Below, piece by piece: positions 13,529-21,899 of a DNA stretch of 34,974 nucleotides (its first letter is position 1; every line of letters starts with the position of its first letter). Origin of the DNA: Limosilactobacillus alvi. GTDB taxonomy: Bacteria > Bacillota > Bacilli > Lactobacillales > Lactobacillaceae. Under the pieces are notes generated by a model that ran no database searches, was not told the DNA's origin, and worked only from the letters and a program-made list of their open reading frames with translations. The translations under genes were made by a program, and so were the position numbers. The stretch covers positions 1 through 34,974 of the forward strand of contig NZ_JACJJQ010000020.1 in NCBI RefSeq assembly GCF_016900115.1, in the 5' to 3' direction.

Positions 13529-14530
13529 TTGGCTTCAAAAACACAAACGGTAAAATTTGAAGTATATATGACATGTGATAGTGATGGTAATCCATTAAAT
13601 ATTGAGGAACTTTTAAAATCAATAAATAAAATTAATGATCGTGATAAAAAAATCGTAACTCAATATGGAATACCGACACGATTAGACGAATTTCATGAAG
13701 TTATAGTTGATAGTGCAACTTTAAGAAAATTTTCAAATATGAAATTGTTGTATTTTCATATGTCAAAATTACGAGATGATCCTATAGCAGTTACTCGACA
13801 AGAGGTAGATGAATTGTCTGATCTAGATTTAGATGCAGATGAATATATTGCTGAGGACATAAACTGTTTGTTTGATACAGAAAATTGTATTTTATTCATT
13901 CAGAGAAATTTTCATAGTTTATCTGTTAGTGGAGTTGCATTTTATTTAAAAAAGATGTATGAACGATTGGAAAAAGCAAAAGAAGATTTCAATGTTGATG
14001 ACTTTGAAGAACTATCTCTAGAGTTTCAACCGGTGCCGGACAAAAAAGCGCTTAAAGGAATTCAAAAATCTGATAATATCAGAACTTTAGAGTTAACATT
14101 TGCAAATGCAAATGTTCAAAAATTTTCTACCGGAATAGCGAAATATTTAGGAGGATTCAAACAGCTATTTGATAGCCTTGGTGGCGCTCGAATAAGCATT
14201 AATTTATCTGCGGGGTCGCCAAAAAACAAGTCCTTAAAGGCTGGAGATATTCATGAACTAGCAAAAAATATAGAAAGTGGTAAAAGCCTTTTTTCTTCAG
14301 CTATTATTAGAGGGAAAGAAGGAGATATGCCTATTGAAAAGTATGATCTTATTAATGGGAAATTATTTGTTACGCATAAATTTTCTTCAGTAAAATCAGA
14401 AGATGGTAAAACCAAGAAAATGCATTTGAGACCAGATTCTGTGGAAGATGTAATGAAAAACATTTATTTACGTGAAAGTGAGGACAGGACAGAATCACTA
14501 CTTGAAGAAACGTTAAGAAATATAAATTAG
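13529..14530 (+). CDS. DUF6731-like cargo protein (first gene of cassette)
   Basis: I place the start at TTG 13529 (333 residues), nine bases after AGGGAG; the in-frame ATG at 13520 directly abuts that site. The protein is soluble, mixed alpha/beta, and opens with ASKTQTVKFEVYMTCDSD. A diagnostic stretch reads DADEYIAEDINCLFDTEN then CILFIQRNFHSLSVSG (about residues 104-135). Late parts include LELTFANANVQKFSTG and ISINLSAGSPKNKSLKAGD. The pattern matches my memory of DUF6731, found mostly in prophages and islands. It is strikingly AT-rich compared with both flanks, a sign of separate acquisition. It lies in a terminator-bounded unit with a four-TM partner between the late regulator and the terminase, a common site for superinfection-exclusion and defence genes. 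Function unproven. A TTGATA (13487-13492) may be part of its promoter; no good -10 is paired with it. Confidence 0.72.
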   Translation: MASKTQTVKFEVYMTCDSDGNPLNIEELLKSINKINDRDKKIVTQYGIPTRLDEFHEVIVDSATLRKFSNMKLLYFHMSKLRDDPIAVTRQEVDELSDLDLDADEYIAEDINCLFDTENCILFIQRNFHSLSVSGVAFYLKKMYERLEKAKEDFNVDDFEELSLEFQPVPDKKALKGIQKSDNIRTLELTFANANVQKFSTGIAKYLGGFKQLFDSLGGARISINLSAGSPKNKSLKAGDIHELAKNIESGKSLFSSAIIRGKEGDMPIEKYDLINGKLFVTHKFSSVKSEDGKTKKMHLRPDSVEDVMKNIYLRESEDRTESLLEETLRNIN

Positions 14531-14555
14531 AAAATTATTTTTAGGAGGGAAGACA

Positions 14556-15035
14556 ATGGGAAAACTTTTTAAGATATTTCCTCCTTTGGTAGGGTTGGTA
14601 TTGCTCTTGTTAATGGTATGGCTTAATTTGAAGTATGGAATTACTTATAGTTCGCTAAGGGGCTTTTCAAACATTTTAGATTCAACTGTTAATTTTTTAT
14701 CGATAGTAATTGGTTTTTATTCAGCGTTTTATGGGATGATAATTTCTATGCAAAAGACAAAGTTCATAACAGAATTGTCTAAATCAAAGCATAGAAATGA
14801 CCTTCCTAAACTATTAGTTAGCTCTTTGTGTAGTTCTTTCTTGTGTTTAATTTTAACTATAGTTATGCAATCACTAATTGAGTATAGATTACAAATTACT
14901 ACTGTTTTGTTTTATGCATGGTTTTTCTTAGTGGGATTATTTATAACATACGCATTTCAAACTTCTATGTTATCAATTACAATGATTTTTGAATCTGATC
15001 CACAGAAGAAGCAAAAGAAAAATTTGAAAATGTGA
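14556..15035 (+). CDS. Four-TM membrane partner of the DUF6731-like protein
   Basis: 159 residues, four predicted helices: about 8-27 (PPLVGLVLLLLMVWLNL), 43-65 (TVNFLSIVIGFYSAFYGMII), 86-107 (LLVSSLCSSFLCLILTIVMQ) and 115-142, with a basic cytoplasmic loop between helices 2 and 3 and a Lys-rich C-terminus (QKKQKKNLKM). Perfect AGGAGG upstream; 25 bases after the first cassette gene, and equally AT-rich, so the two form one operon. Soluble protein plus small four-TM protein resembles the layout of two-component membrane-linked defence systems such as Kiwa, but I see no sequence evidence that it is KwaA. Its topology could suit a membrane sensor or exclusion factor. Confidence 0.7.
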   Translation: MGKLFKIFPPLVGLVLLLLMVWLNLKYGITYSSLRGFSNILDSTVNFLSIVIGFYSAFYGMIISMQKTKFITELSKSKHRNDLPKLLVSSLCSSFLCLILTIVMQSLIEYRLQITTVLFYAWFFLVGLFITYAFQTSMLSITMIFESDPQKKQKKNLKM

Positions 15036-15045
15036 ATAATGAGGC

Positions 15046-15119
15046 TGGGAAAAAAGTCCCAAGACTCAAAGGCCGCTAGAAATCACGTTACTAAAAACGT
15101 TAATTTCTAGCGCTTTTTT
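15046..15119 (+). terminator. Double terminator closing the cargo cassette
   Basis: A small TGGGA/TCCCA stem (15046-15061) is followed by a long one: CGCTAGAAAT-CACGTT (15074 on) paired with AACGTTA-ATTTCTAGCG, then six T residues (15114-15119). Together with the terminator at 13463-13488 it insulates the two cargo genes from the early and late transcripts. Confidence 0.88.
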
Positions 15120-15157
15120 GATACATAAAATTCTTCTAGGAGGTGTGGTGAGATGAC

Positions 15158-15667
15158 ATGAAACTAACCGTAAAACAAAAGCTATTTGCTGATGAATATA
15201 TTAAGAGTGGCAATGCGACCCAATCGGCAATCAAAGCTGGGTATGCACCTAAAGCGGCATATCGGACTGGTGCCGAAAACCTCAGAAAACCTCAGATCAA
15301 ATCCTATATCGACGCCAAAATGGCCGAAATCGAATCTAGTAAGATTGCTGATGCGAAGGAAGTCCTTGAATTTTACGCTCGAGTTTTACGTGAAGAGGAA
15401 ACCGAAGAAGTAGCTCTGGCAACTGGCGATGATGTTGTTACCGTCCGCAAAAAGCCAAGCATGAAAGACAAAATCGCCGTAGCAAAAGAAATCATGAAGC
15501 GGTATCCGGCCGAGGACCTTAAGATGGCAGCAGAAATCAAGCGTTTGTCTGCTGAAGCCAAGATTGCCGAATGGAAGGCTAGCGAATTGACTGGGACGAA
15601 TCAATCCGAAGACAAAACAACATTGGTTGACGATATTGGAGGGATGGATGATGGCCAAGACGATTAG
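15158..15667 (+). CDS. terS: Terminase small subunit (Terminase_2 family)
   Basis: 169 residues starting KLTVKQKLFADEYIKSGN, the typical TerS helix-turn-helix (NATQSAIKAGYAPKAAYRTG, AENLRKPQIKSYIDAKMAEI), followed by a coiled-coil oligomerisation region and acidic C-terminus. TerS rings recognise the packaging site on phage DNA and stimulate the large subunit. An in-frame stop just upstream fixes the start at the ATG; GGAGG lies about 14 bases away, so initiation may be modest. First gene of the late operon after the cassette terminator; its end overlaps terL. Confidence 0.93.
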   Translation: MKLTVKQKLFADEYIKSGNATQSAIKAGYAPKAAYRTGAENLRKPQIKSYIDAKMAEIESSKIADAKEVLEFYARVLREEETEEVALATGDDVVTVRKKPSMKDKIAVAKEIMKRYPAEDLKMAAEIKRLSAEAKIAEWKASELTGTNQSEDKTTLVDDIGGMDDGQDD

Positions 15668-16958
15668 ATTATCTAAGATGGTCAATCCGCACTTCTACCC
15701 TTTATGGCGGACCGATAAACCGTACATCGTTGCTAAGGGCGGTCGGGGGTCGTTTAAGTCGTCAGTAATCAGCTTGAAGCTAGTGACAATGGTTAAACGT
15801 TGGACGCAACTTAACAAAAAAGTGAATGTGGTATGCATCTTAGCCAATAAGTCCGACTTACACGATACGGTTTACAGTCAAGTGATTTGGGCGTTGGATG
15901 TGTTGGACTTAGCAGATGAGTACACTTACTTTAAGTCTCCGCTCCGCATCACTCATAAGTTGACGGGGAGCACGTTCTACTTTTACGGGGCCGATAATCC
16001 ACACAAGTTGAAATCCAATAAGGTAGATAACATTATTGCCGTGTGGTTTGAAGAAGTCGCTAACATGAAGGGTGTGGATGTATTTGATCAATCTATCCCT
16101 TCATTTATTCGTCAAAAACCACCATTCGTTGGACAGGTTAAAGTGTTCTTCAGCTACAATCCGCCGCGCAATCCCTTCGAATGGATCAATGAATGGGTTG
16201 GAAAATGTAAGCAGGATTCTAACTACTTCGTTGACACTAGCACTTACCTTGACGATGAATTAGGATTTACAACAGATCAGCAGTTAGCTTTGATCGAACG
16301 CTACAAACAAAATGACTATGACTATTATCGTTGGTTGTACCTGGGCGAAGTGATCGGAATGGGCAACAACGTGTATAACATGGAGCTCTTCCATCCCCTG
16401 AAGAAACTGCCCAGCGATGATTACATCACGGACGTTTTCTACTCCGTTGATACTGGGCATGAGGTTTCGGCAACTACTTGTGGTGCGTATGGTGTGACCA
16501 AACGTGGGGATGTTATCTTACTGGACACGTATTATTACAGTCCGCAGGGAAAGACCCACAAGAAGCCGCCTAGTGTACTTTCTAAGGACTTAAAGCACTT
16601 CATCGATAAAGTTACTGATTGGGTAGGAAAACGTCCCACAAACATGACTATCGACTCTGCGGAAGGGGCATTAGATAATCAGTTCTATAATGATTTTGGA
16701 ATTCACTGGCACAAAGTAGCCAAACTCAAGAAAGTAGACATGATCGACCGTGTGCAGGATTTGCTTGCGCAGGGTCGTTTTTATTACCTTGAGCGGCCGG
16801 AGAATGAGATCTTTTTGGCTGAACACCGCAAATACCAATGGGATGACAAGACACTGCAAAGTGACGATCCCAAGGTAATCAAGGAAGACGACCATACCTG
16901 CGATATGCTGCAGTACTTTGTGCGTGACAATGAGCGATTCCTCGGGCTGAAGTGGTAG
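15651..16958 (+). CDS. terL: Terminase large subunit (PBSX/Terminase_3 family)
   Basis: 435 residues. ATPase: Walker A GGRGSFKSS at residues 30-38, Walker B region ending IIAVWFEEVANM with WFEE at 132-135, and a coupling motif region near FFSYNPP. The C-terminal RNase H-like nuclease shows Asp in YSVDTGHE, TIDSAEGALD and a final Asp in EDDHTCDMLQY. It packages DNA into the prohead and cuts it. Start ATG at 15651, seven bases after GGAGGG (an ATG at 15648 is an alternative); overlaps terS by 17 bases. Confidence 0.96.
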   Translation: MAKTIRLSKMVNPHFYPLWRTDKPYIVAKGGRGSFKSSVISLKLVTMVKRWTQLNKKVNVVCILANKSDLHDTVYSQVIWALDVLDLADEYTYFKSPLRITHKLTGSTFYFYGADNPHKLKSNKVDNIIAVWFEEVANMKGVDVFDQSIPSFIRQKPPFVGQVKVFFSYNPPRNPFEWINEWVGKCKQDSNYFVDTSTYLDDELGFTTDQQLALIERYKQNDYDYYRWLYLGEVIGMGNNVYNMELFHPLKKLPSDDYITDVFYSVDTGHEVSATTCGAYGVTKRGDVILLDTYYYSPQGKTHKKPPSVLSKDLKHFIDKVTDWVGKRPTNMTIDSAEGALDNQFYNDFGIHWHKVAKLKKVDMIDRVQDLLAQGRFYYLERPENEIFLAEHRKYQWDDKTLQSDDPKVIKEDDHTCDMLQYFVRDNERFLGLKW

Positions 16959-16969
16959 GAGGTGATCCG

Positions 16970-18523
16970 ATGGGTTTTATCGCGACACTACGGAATCTGT
17001 TATGGAAAGGGGGTGCCAAGATCGGCATGACGAAAAGCTTAGTAAAGATCACTGACGATAGCCGCGTGGCAATCGCCCAAGGTGAGTATGATCGGATCCA
17101 ATTAGCTAAGGCCTACTACCGGGACGACTTGCCAAAGATCTGGTTCCGGAACTCCTATGGCGATCGCAGGCAGCGGCCGATGAGTACGCTCAACGTAACC
17201 AAGCTATCAGCAAAGCGCCTGGCCTCGATCATCTTTAACGAGCAGTGCGAGGTATCGCTGGAGGATCCGCAACTGGACAAGCTGGTCAAACAGATCATTG
17301 CTGACAACCACTTTAATTTACAATTCGAGCAGCACCTTGAAACTGGGGTGGCGTTGGGTGGACTAGCTGCCCGGCCGTACGTTGACGATCAGGACAACAT
17401 CCGCATTGCGTGGGCCAATGCTGACCAGTTCTATCCGCTACACACTAACACGGATAACATCAGCGAGTGCGTCTTTGCGTCACGCTCGACACGGATCGAG
17501 AATGACCAACCAGTCTATTACACGCTACTGGAATTCCACCAATGGGATGGGCCAGATAAGTATGTAATCACCAACGAACTGTATCGCTCAACGCAGCATG
17601 ACGTTGTCGGTAATAGCGTGCCACTCGACGCTCTCTATCCCAACATGCAACCGCAAATTGAGTTTAACGGGATCATTAAAAAGCCGCTATTTGCGTACTT
17701 TAAGACGCCAGGTGCAAACAACCGCGATTTGGATAGTCCATTAGGGATCGGTATCGTTGATAACTCGCGCAACATCATTGACGCGATTAACTCAACGCAC
17801 GACGCTTTCGTCCACGAAATTAAGATGGGCAAGCGGCGGATTGCCGTGCCGGCCGAAATGTTACGACCAGGTTCTGCATTCGGTAATCGCAAGGGTGAAG
17901 AAACTCATCCCCGCATGTTTGACCCGGACATGGACGTATACGAGCAATTTTACGGTGCAGACGATCTCAAGATTACGGACCTAACCAGTGACATTCGTGC
18001 TGAGCAGTATAAATCCTCTATTGATTACTTCTTGCGCGAGTTTGAGGAGCAAACCGGCTTTAGCGCTGGGACGTTCTCCTTTGACGGCCAAGGGGTTAAA
18101 ACGGCAACGGAAGTAGTCAGTGAGAACAGCACGACTTACCAAACTCGGTCCAGTTACCTGACACAGGTAGAGCTGTTCCTCAATCAACTAGTTACAGCCA
18201 TTCTTCAAGTGGCCAGCACGCCCGAGTTCTTTAGCGATGGGCAAGCCCGTTGTCATTTCGATGCAACTGGTGACCTTAATCTGTCCGTCCACTTTGACGA
18301 TGGCGTGTTTATCGATAAGGACAAGCAACGAAGTGATGAACTAGCGTTAGTTTCTGCTGGTGTAATGCCCAAGCGCGAGTACTTAATCCGTAACTTTGGC
18401 TTGAGCGAGCAAGAGGCTGATCAATGGTTGAGCGAAGTGCAGGATGAGCAACCACAATTCGCCCCAAGTAGCTTTGAAGATTCTAGTGGGCCCGATGGTG
18501 ATGATGACGTAGGAGCTGATTAA
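16970..18523 (+). CDS. Portal protein, A118/SPP1 type
   Basis: 517 residues from the ATG at 16970 with GGAGG eight bases upstream; an open frame extends left into terL but without a better start. The product matches A118-like portals: AYYRDDLPKIWFRNSYGDRR, LNVTKLSAKRLASIIFNE, VALGGLAARPYVDDQ and a C-terminal FSFDGQGVKTATEVVSENS. It forms the dodecameric ring through which DNA enters and leaves the capsid and to which terminase and connector bind. Followed after two bases by the minor head protein. Confidence 0.95.
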   Translation: MGFIATLRNLLWKGGAKIGMTKSLVKITDDSRVAIAQGEYDRIQLAKAYYRDDLPKIWFRNSYGDRRQRPMSTLNVTKLSAKRLASIIFNEQCEVSLEDPQLDKLVKQIIADNHFNLQFEQHLETGVALGGLAARPYVDDQDNIRIAWANADQFYPLHTNTDNISECVFASRSTRIENDQPVYYTLLEFHQWDGPDKYVITNELYRSTQHDVVGNSVPLDALYPNMQPQIEFNGIIKKPLFAYFKTPGANNRDLDSPLGIGIVDNSRNIIDAINSTHDAFVHEIKMGKRRIAVPAEMLRPGSAFGNRKGEETHPRMFDPDMDVYEQFYGADDLKITDLTSDIRAEQYKSSIDYFLREFEEQTGFSAGTFSFDGQGVKTATEVVSENSTTYQTRSSYLTQVELFLNQLVTAILQVASTPEFFSDGQARCHFDATGDLNLSVHFDDGVFIDKDKQRSDELALVSAGVMPKREYLIRNFGLSEQEADQWLSEVQDEQPQFAPSSFEDSSGPDGDDDVGAD

Positions 18524-18525
18524 TC

Positions 18526-20049
18526 ATGGGGGCACGGGAACGCTTTGAGCAACATGGTCAGCAAATAATCGACGCCTATTCAGCGTTGCAAGACCAGATT
18601 TTTGAAGTAATTATCAATACCCTGAAAGACGGTGACTACCGCCACGTCGACAAGGGGGATGTCGTCCTTTGGCAGGCTGAACAGTTACAAAAGCTCGGTC
18701 AGCTCAACCAAGAAACAATGCAGCTAATGGCGAATGCCGATGGACTGTCTAAGGCGGCAATAGTAGACCTGGTTAAATTCAACGGCTTACAAGTACAGGA
18801 TGAAGTTGATAACGAAATCCAATCACTGGCCAATGAGCCAGCGCCTGTTAGCAATGATGTTCAGTTGCTATTGAATGGGATTGTTAGCCAAACCTGGGAC
18901 GACCTGCAAAACAACATTAACGAATCCCTGGTAACGCGGAATTATGGAGCTTCGGCGGTTTCACATGTTTATCGACGGATACTAACAGAATCAACTGCGG
19001 CTACTGTGTCGGGATTGCTTACCCATCAGGACGCAGTTGAGGCCGCTGTTTACCGGGCGGTTGATCGTGGCTTGCCTACGAAACTAGTTGATAAGGCGGG
19101 CCGTAACTGGAGCCTGGAGGGTTATGCACGGGCAGTGGTTAATACAACAGTTAATCACACCTATAATGCTGTACGTCTCCAACGGATGAAAGACTTTGGG
19201 ATGCACTTAGCACTAATGAGCAGCCACCCCAATAGTCGGCCTGCCTGTGCCTGGATCCAGGGGCACGTGGTTAACTTGGTCCCACCGGAAAGCCCTGATT
19301 ATAACGACAAGTACGATAGCATTTTCAATCACGGTTATGGAACACCAGCGGGGACCCAGGGGGTTAACTGCCGGCACCATCTGTTCCCGTTTGTCCCTGG
19401 AGTAAGTATTAACCATCAGCCTCAGTATGACCCAGAAGAGGCCATCAAGAACGGCAAATTGGTTCAGCAACAGCGGGCTAGGGAACGAGCCATCAGAGCC
19501 GCTAAGCACCGCCTACGAGCTGCTGAAAAGCTTGGCGATGTCGAGATGGTTAATCAAACGAAAATACTTCTACGGGCACGCCAGGGGAAACTGCGGGAGT
19601 TCATTAAAGACACCAATGCTGGTCATAAAGTGCCGATACTGACACGGGATTATTCTCGGGAAAAGGTAGTTAAAACTAATATGGATGCCGACAAGAAGGC
19701 GTTTATTAAGCAGCGTTTACATCAGCGACCAGGGAAACAACGTCAGCATATTTATGGCACAAAAGAGTATAATGAACGTGTAAGCAAAGGTAATTCACTG
19801 CCTAGTTACTTTACTATTTCGGCAAAGGAAATCGATGCAATTGTAAAAACTAGGATTAATTTCAACAAACTGGGTAATCGATACCAGTTTGTTGATGCAG
19901 GAAAGCCAATTGGGCATTATGTTACCGACAAGGGCAGAACCAATGTCATAACTACTCGCATGAAGATCCATCAATCTAAGAAAGGGTATCATGCTGTACC
20001 TACTATGTCGCGGGAGATGTATGAAAATGAAAATCACACCAAAAACTAG
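18526..20049 (+). CDS. Minor head protein with C-terminal polymorphic-toxin-50-like domain
   Basis: 507 residues. Residues 1-300 match phage minor capsid protein 2 (SPP1 gp7/MuF-like): a helical N-terminus, YARAVVNTTVNHTYNAVRLQ, SSHPNSRPACAWIQG and TQGVNCRHHLFPFVPG with conserved Cys/His residues. After a basic coiled coil (305-360), residues about 398-495 resemble Bacterial polymorphic toxin type 50: RPGKQRQHIYGTKEYNE, SYFTISAKEIDAIVK, then GKPIGHYVTDKG and HQSKKGYHAVPT. MuF-toxin fusions are known in temperate Firmicutes phages and may be delivered with DNA; toxicity here is inference. The next gene starts inside its 3' end, where an immunity gene might sit. Confidence 0.86.
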   Translation: MGARERFEQHGQQIIDAYSALQDQIFEVIINTLKDGDYRHVDKGDVVLWQAEQLQKLGQLNQETMQLMANADGLSKAAIVDLVKFNGLQVQDEVDNEIQSLANEPAPVSNDVQLLLNGIVSQTWDDLQNNINESLVTRNYGASAVSHVYRRILTESTAATVSGLLTHQDAVEAAVYRAVDRGLPTKLVDKAGRNWSLEGYARAVVNTTVNHTYNAVRLQRMKDFGMHLALMSSHPNSRPACAWIQGHVVNLVPPESPDYNDKYDSIFNHGYGTPAGTQGVNCRHHLFPFVPGVSINHQPQYDPEEAIKNGKLVQQQRARERAIRAAKHRLRAAEKLGDVEMVNQTKILLRARQGKLREFIKDTNAGHKVPILTRDYSREKVVKTNMDADKKAFIKQRLHQRPGKQRQHIYGTKEYNERVSKGNSLPSYFTISAKEIDAIVKTRINFNKLGNRYQFVDAGKPIGHYVTDKGRTNVITTRMKIHQSKKGYHAVPTMSREMYENENHTKN

Positions 20050-20281
20050 TCTTTGGGATGTAGAGAGCCATTTTGCTTTTTCGTGGGTCATTGTTCACAT
20101 GAAAGATGGACGTACACTACATTTATATATCGTTGATACAGACGATGAGTTTCAAAGGCATGACGAAGATGATGAACCAGAACTGAAAGCTATTGTTTAC
20201 AATACGACTGGTAGCAACTCTTACGGTAATGGGATTGCCTTTGACGATATTGATAGTATTGAATTAGATAATCAGCACTAG
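20021..20281 (+). CDS. Small acidic protein overlapping the toxin-tailed head gene
   Basis: 86 residues from ATG 20021 (an ATG at 20027 is equally possible), overlapping the minor head gene by 29 bases in another frame; GGGAG lies just upstream. It is acidic (DTDDEFQRHDEDDEPE), with beta-rich segments (FAFSWVIVHMKDGRTLHLYI, DDIDSIELDN). Small acidic proteins directly after a polymorphic-toxin domain are typical of immunity proteins, but it could be an ordinary small phage protein. Its stop is inside a terminator hairpin, so the pair ends a transcriptional unit. Less GC-rich than the head genes. Confidence 0.68.
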   Translation: MKMKITPKTSLWDVESHFAFSWVIVHMKDGRTLHLYIVDTDDEFQRHDEDDEPELKAIVYNTTGSNSYGNGIAFDDIDSIELDNQH

Positions 20282-20301
20282 CAATTAGCTGGTGCTTTTT
20301 T
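20274..20301 (+). terminator. Intrinsic terminator between packaging and capsid genes
   Basis: AGCACTAGC (20274-20282, containing the stop codon of the preceding gene) pairs over nine bases (one G-T) with GCTGGTGCT (20288-20296), followed by six T. It probably attenuates read-through and helps set the ratio of portal/minor head to scaffold and capsid. Confidence 0.82.
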
Positions 20302-20405
20302 AGTACGAATTATTCGACCCGGACACGTCGTAAAACTGCTCTTTTTGTGTACCAATTCTCGCGGCTCGTAACCGCGTAACCAATTAACGTAAAGGAGCGA
20401 TCACA
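20302..20405 (+). promoter_or_regulatory. Leader of the scaffold-capsid genes
   Basis: A 104-base gap holds a CGCGG-CTCGTAA-CCGCG stem (20360-20376) shortly before the scaffold ribosome site (AAAGGAG, about 20391-20397). A promoter is expected after the terminator to give strong capsid expression, but I see no convincing -35/-10 pair. The stem may stabilise the capsid mRNA 5' end. Confidence 0.35.
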
Positions 20406-20987
20406 ATGAAACGTGAAGAATTAAAGGAACTGGGCTTAAACGATGATCAAATTGCGGCTGTGATGACCTCGTATGGCAAGGAAGTTAATCCCTTGAAAGA
20501 ACAAGTGGATAGCTTGACCAGTGAACGTGACAACCTCAAGCAGCAAGTCAGTGATCGTGATGGTCAATTAGACGACTTGCGTAAGAACGCTGGGAAGAAC
20601 GAAGAACTGGAAGCCACGATCAAGCAACTGCAAGAAGACAACAAGGCCGCCGCTGCCAAGTACCAAAACGATCTAGCCGCTAAGGAAAAAGGCTTTAAGA
20701 TCGAAGGTGCTCTGCGCGATGCTAAAGCCAAGAACGTGAAAGCCGTACTCTCTTTGATTGACACGGAAAAGGTTAGCGTGCAAAAAGATGGGACCTTAGA
20801 TGGCTTAACTGACCAAATCGCAGCAGTTAAGAAGTCCGACAGTTACTTATTTGATGGTGAAGCCAAGGTAGACCAACCGATTAAATTTGGTGGCAACTTT
20901 GGCAATGGTGACAATAACAACAATGGTGCTGGTAAGGACGACATTGCCTCCCGGATTGCTGCACGCTTTGCAGGAACAGCAGAATAA
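20406..20987 (+). CDS. Capsid scaffold protein (phage GP20 family)
   Basis: 193 residues, start MKREELKELGLNDDQIAAVM as in GP20-type scaffolds, then a long coiled coil (residues about 25-95, rich in Lys/Glu/Gln), a small folded part (KAVLSLIDTEKVSVQKDG) and a Gly/Asn-rich linker before an Arg-rich C-terminal helix (IASRIAARFAG) that normally binds the capsid protein. It directs prohead assembly and is then removed. ATG with AAAGGAG upstream; 17 bases before the major capsid gene. Confidence 0.93.
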   Translation: MKREELKELGLNDDQIAAVMTSYGKEVNPLKEQVDSLTSERDNLKQQVSDRDGQLDDLRKNAGKNEELEATIKQLQEDNKAAAAKYQNDLAAKEKGFKIEGALRDAKAKNVKAVLSLIDTEKVSVQKDGTLDGLTDQIAAVKKSDSYLFDGEAKVDQPIKFGGNFGNGDNNNNGAGKDDIASRIAARFAGTAE

Positions 20988-21004
20988 GAAAGAAGGTATA
21001 GATA

Positions 21005-21874
21005 ATGACGATTGCATTAGACCAAAAAGATCTAAATACGATTGATGAAGAATTTGCCGCCGATTCCAAGATTTGGCAACCACTGACCGGTGGGGCTAAG
21101 TCAATTACGGCAGCCGACTTTACTGGCGTCCACACGGTCCGGGTAAATAAGATGTCCGGCTTTGTTGAAGCTGCTAAGTACAACCGTAACGGTGATAACA
21201 CGCGGAACAACGTAAACGTTGAAAAGGAATCATTTGAACTGACCCAAGAAGACTGGATTGGGTACGACCTTGATCAACTGGATATGGACGAAAACGGTGC
21301 TTACCAAGTCGCTAACGTAGTCCGTGAACACCAACGGTTAATCACGGTCCCACACCGGGATAAGTACGCGGCGCAAAAGCTGTATGACACGGCTAAGGCT
21401 GGCGGGAAGCTGGTAACTGATGCCATTGATGCTAAGAATGCTTTAGCTGCTTACGATGATCTTGAACAGTACATGACCGATAATGAAATCCCGGGTGGTT
21501 ATGTAATTTTTGCCTCATCTGCTTACTACCGGGCACTGAAGAATGCTGATGGGGTCAACAAGAACTTCTCCACGAATACTCAACAGATCAACGGGATTGA
21601 TCGCCGGGTTGGCCAACTTGACGGTGGGGTACCAATCTTGACGGTGCCAAAGGCTCGTTTGCAAGGTTTGAGCATTACCGACACGGTCAACTTTATGGCT
21701 GTGCCACTGTATGCTGTTGCACCAATCGTTAAGTACGATACAGTAGACGTACTTGATGCATCAACCGACCGTTCTGGGTACCGGACGACTATTAAGAGTC
21801 TGTCCTACTATGACATCTTGGTATTTGACAACGCCAAGAAGGCCATCTACGTCGCAGCCTCCCCAAAAGCGTAG
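21005..21874 (+). CDS. Major capsid protein
   Basis: 289 residues with HK97-type features of the A118-like group: [20 protein letters not shown] at the N-terminus, [40 protein letters not shown], and a C-terminal beta-rich part ([25 protein letters not shown], ending PKA). Forms the icosahedral shell. AGAAGG upstream of the ATG. The last codons carry a -1 frameshift signal (21862-21899), so a fraction of subunits should be made as a 346-residue form. Confidence 0.95.
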   Translation: MTIALDQKDLNTIDEEFAADSKIWQPLTGGAKSITAADFTGVHTVRVNKMSGFVEAAKYNRNGDNTRNNVNVEKESFELTQEDWIGYDLDQLDMDENGAYQVANVVREHQRLITVPHRDKYAAQKLYDTAKAGGKLVTDAIDAKNALAAYDDLEQYMTDNEIPGGYVIFASSAYYRALKNADGVNKNFSTNTQQINGIDRRVGQLDGGVPILTVPKARLQGLSITDTVNFMAVPLYAVAPIVKYDTVDVLDASTDRSGYRTTIKSLSYYDILVFDNAKKAIYVAASPKA

Positions 21875-21899
21875 CCCCGCAAGATAATCTAAGCGGGGC
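21862..21899 (+). promoter_or_regulatory. Programmed -1 ribosomal frameshift site in the capsid gene
   Basis: The heptamer C CCA AAA (21862-21868) is in the correct X XXY YYZ phase relative to the capsid frame, four codons from the stop. After a five-base spacer comes a perfect 7-bp stem GCCCCGC (21874-21880)/GCGGGGC (21893-21899) with a 12-base loop. No T run follows, so it is not a terminator. The -1 frame is open for 58 codons after the slip and encodes a plausible domain. All three elements of a canonical -1 signal are present. Confidence 0.85.

Noticed and set aside
14556-15035. Calling the four-TM protein a holin
   Set aside because: Too many helices in an unusual position, before terS rather than beside an endolysin, and insulated from the late operon by terminators.
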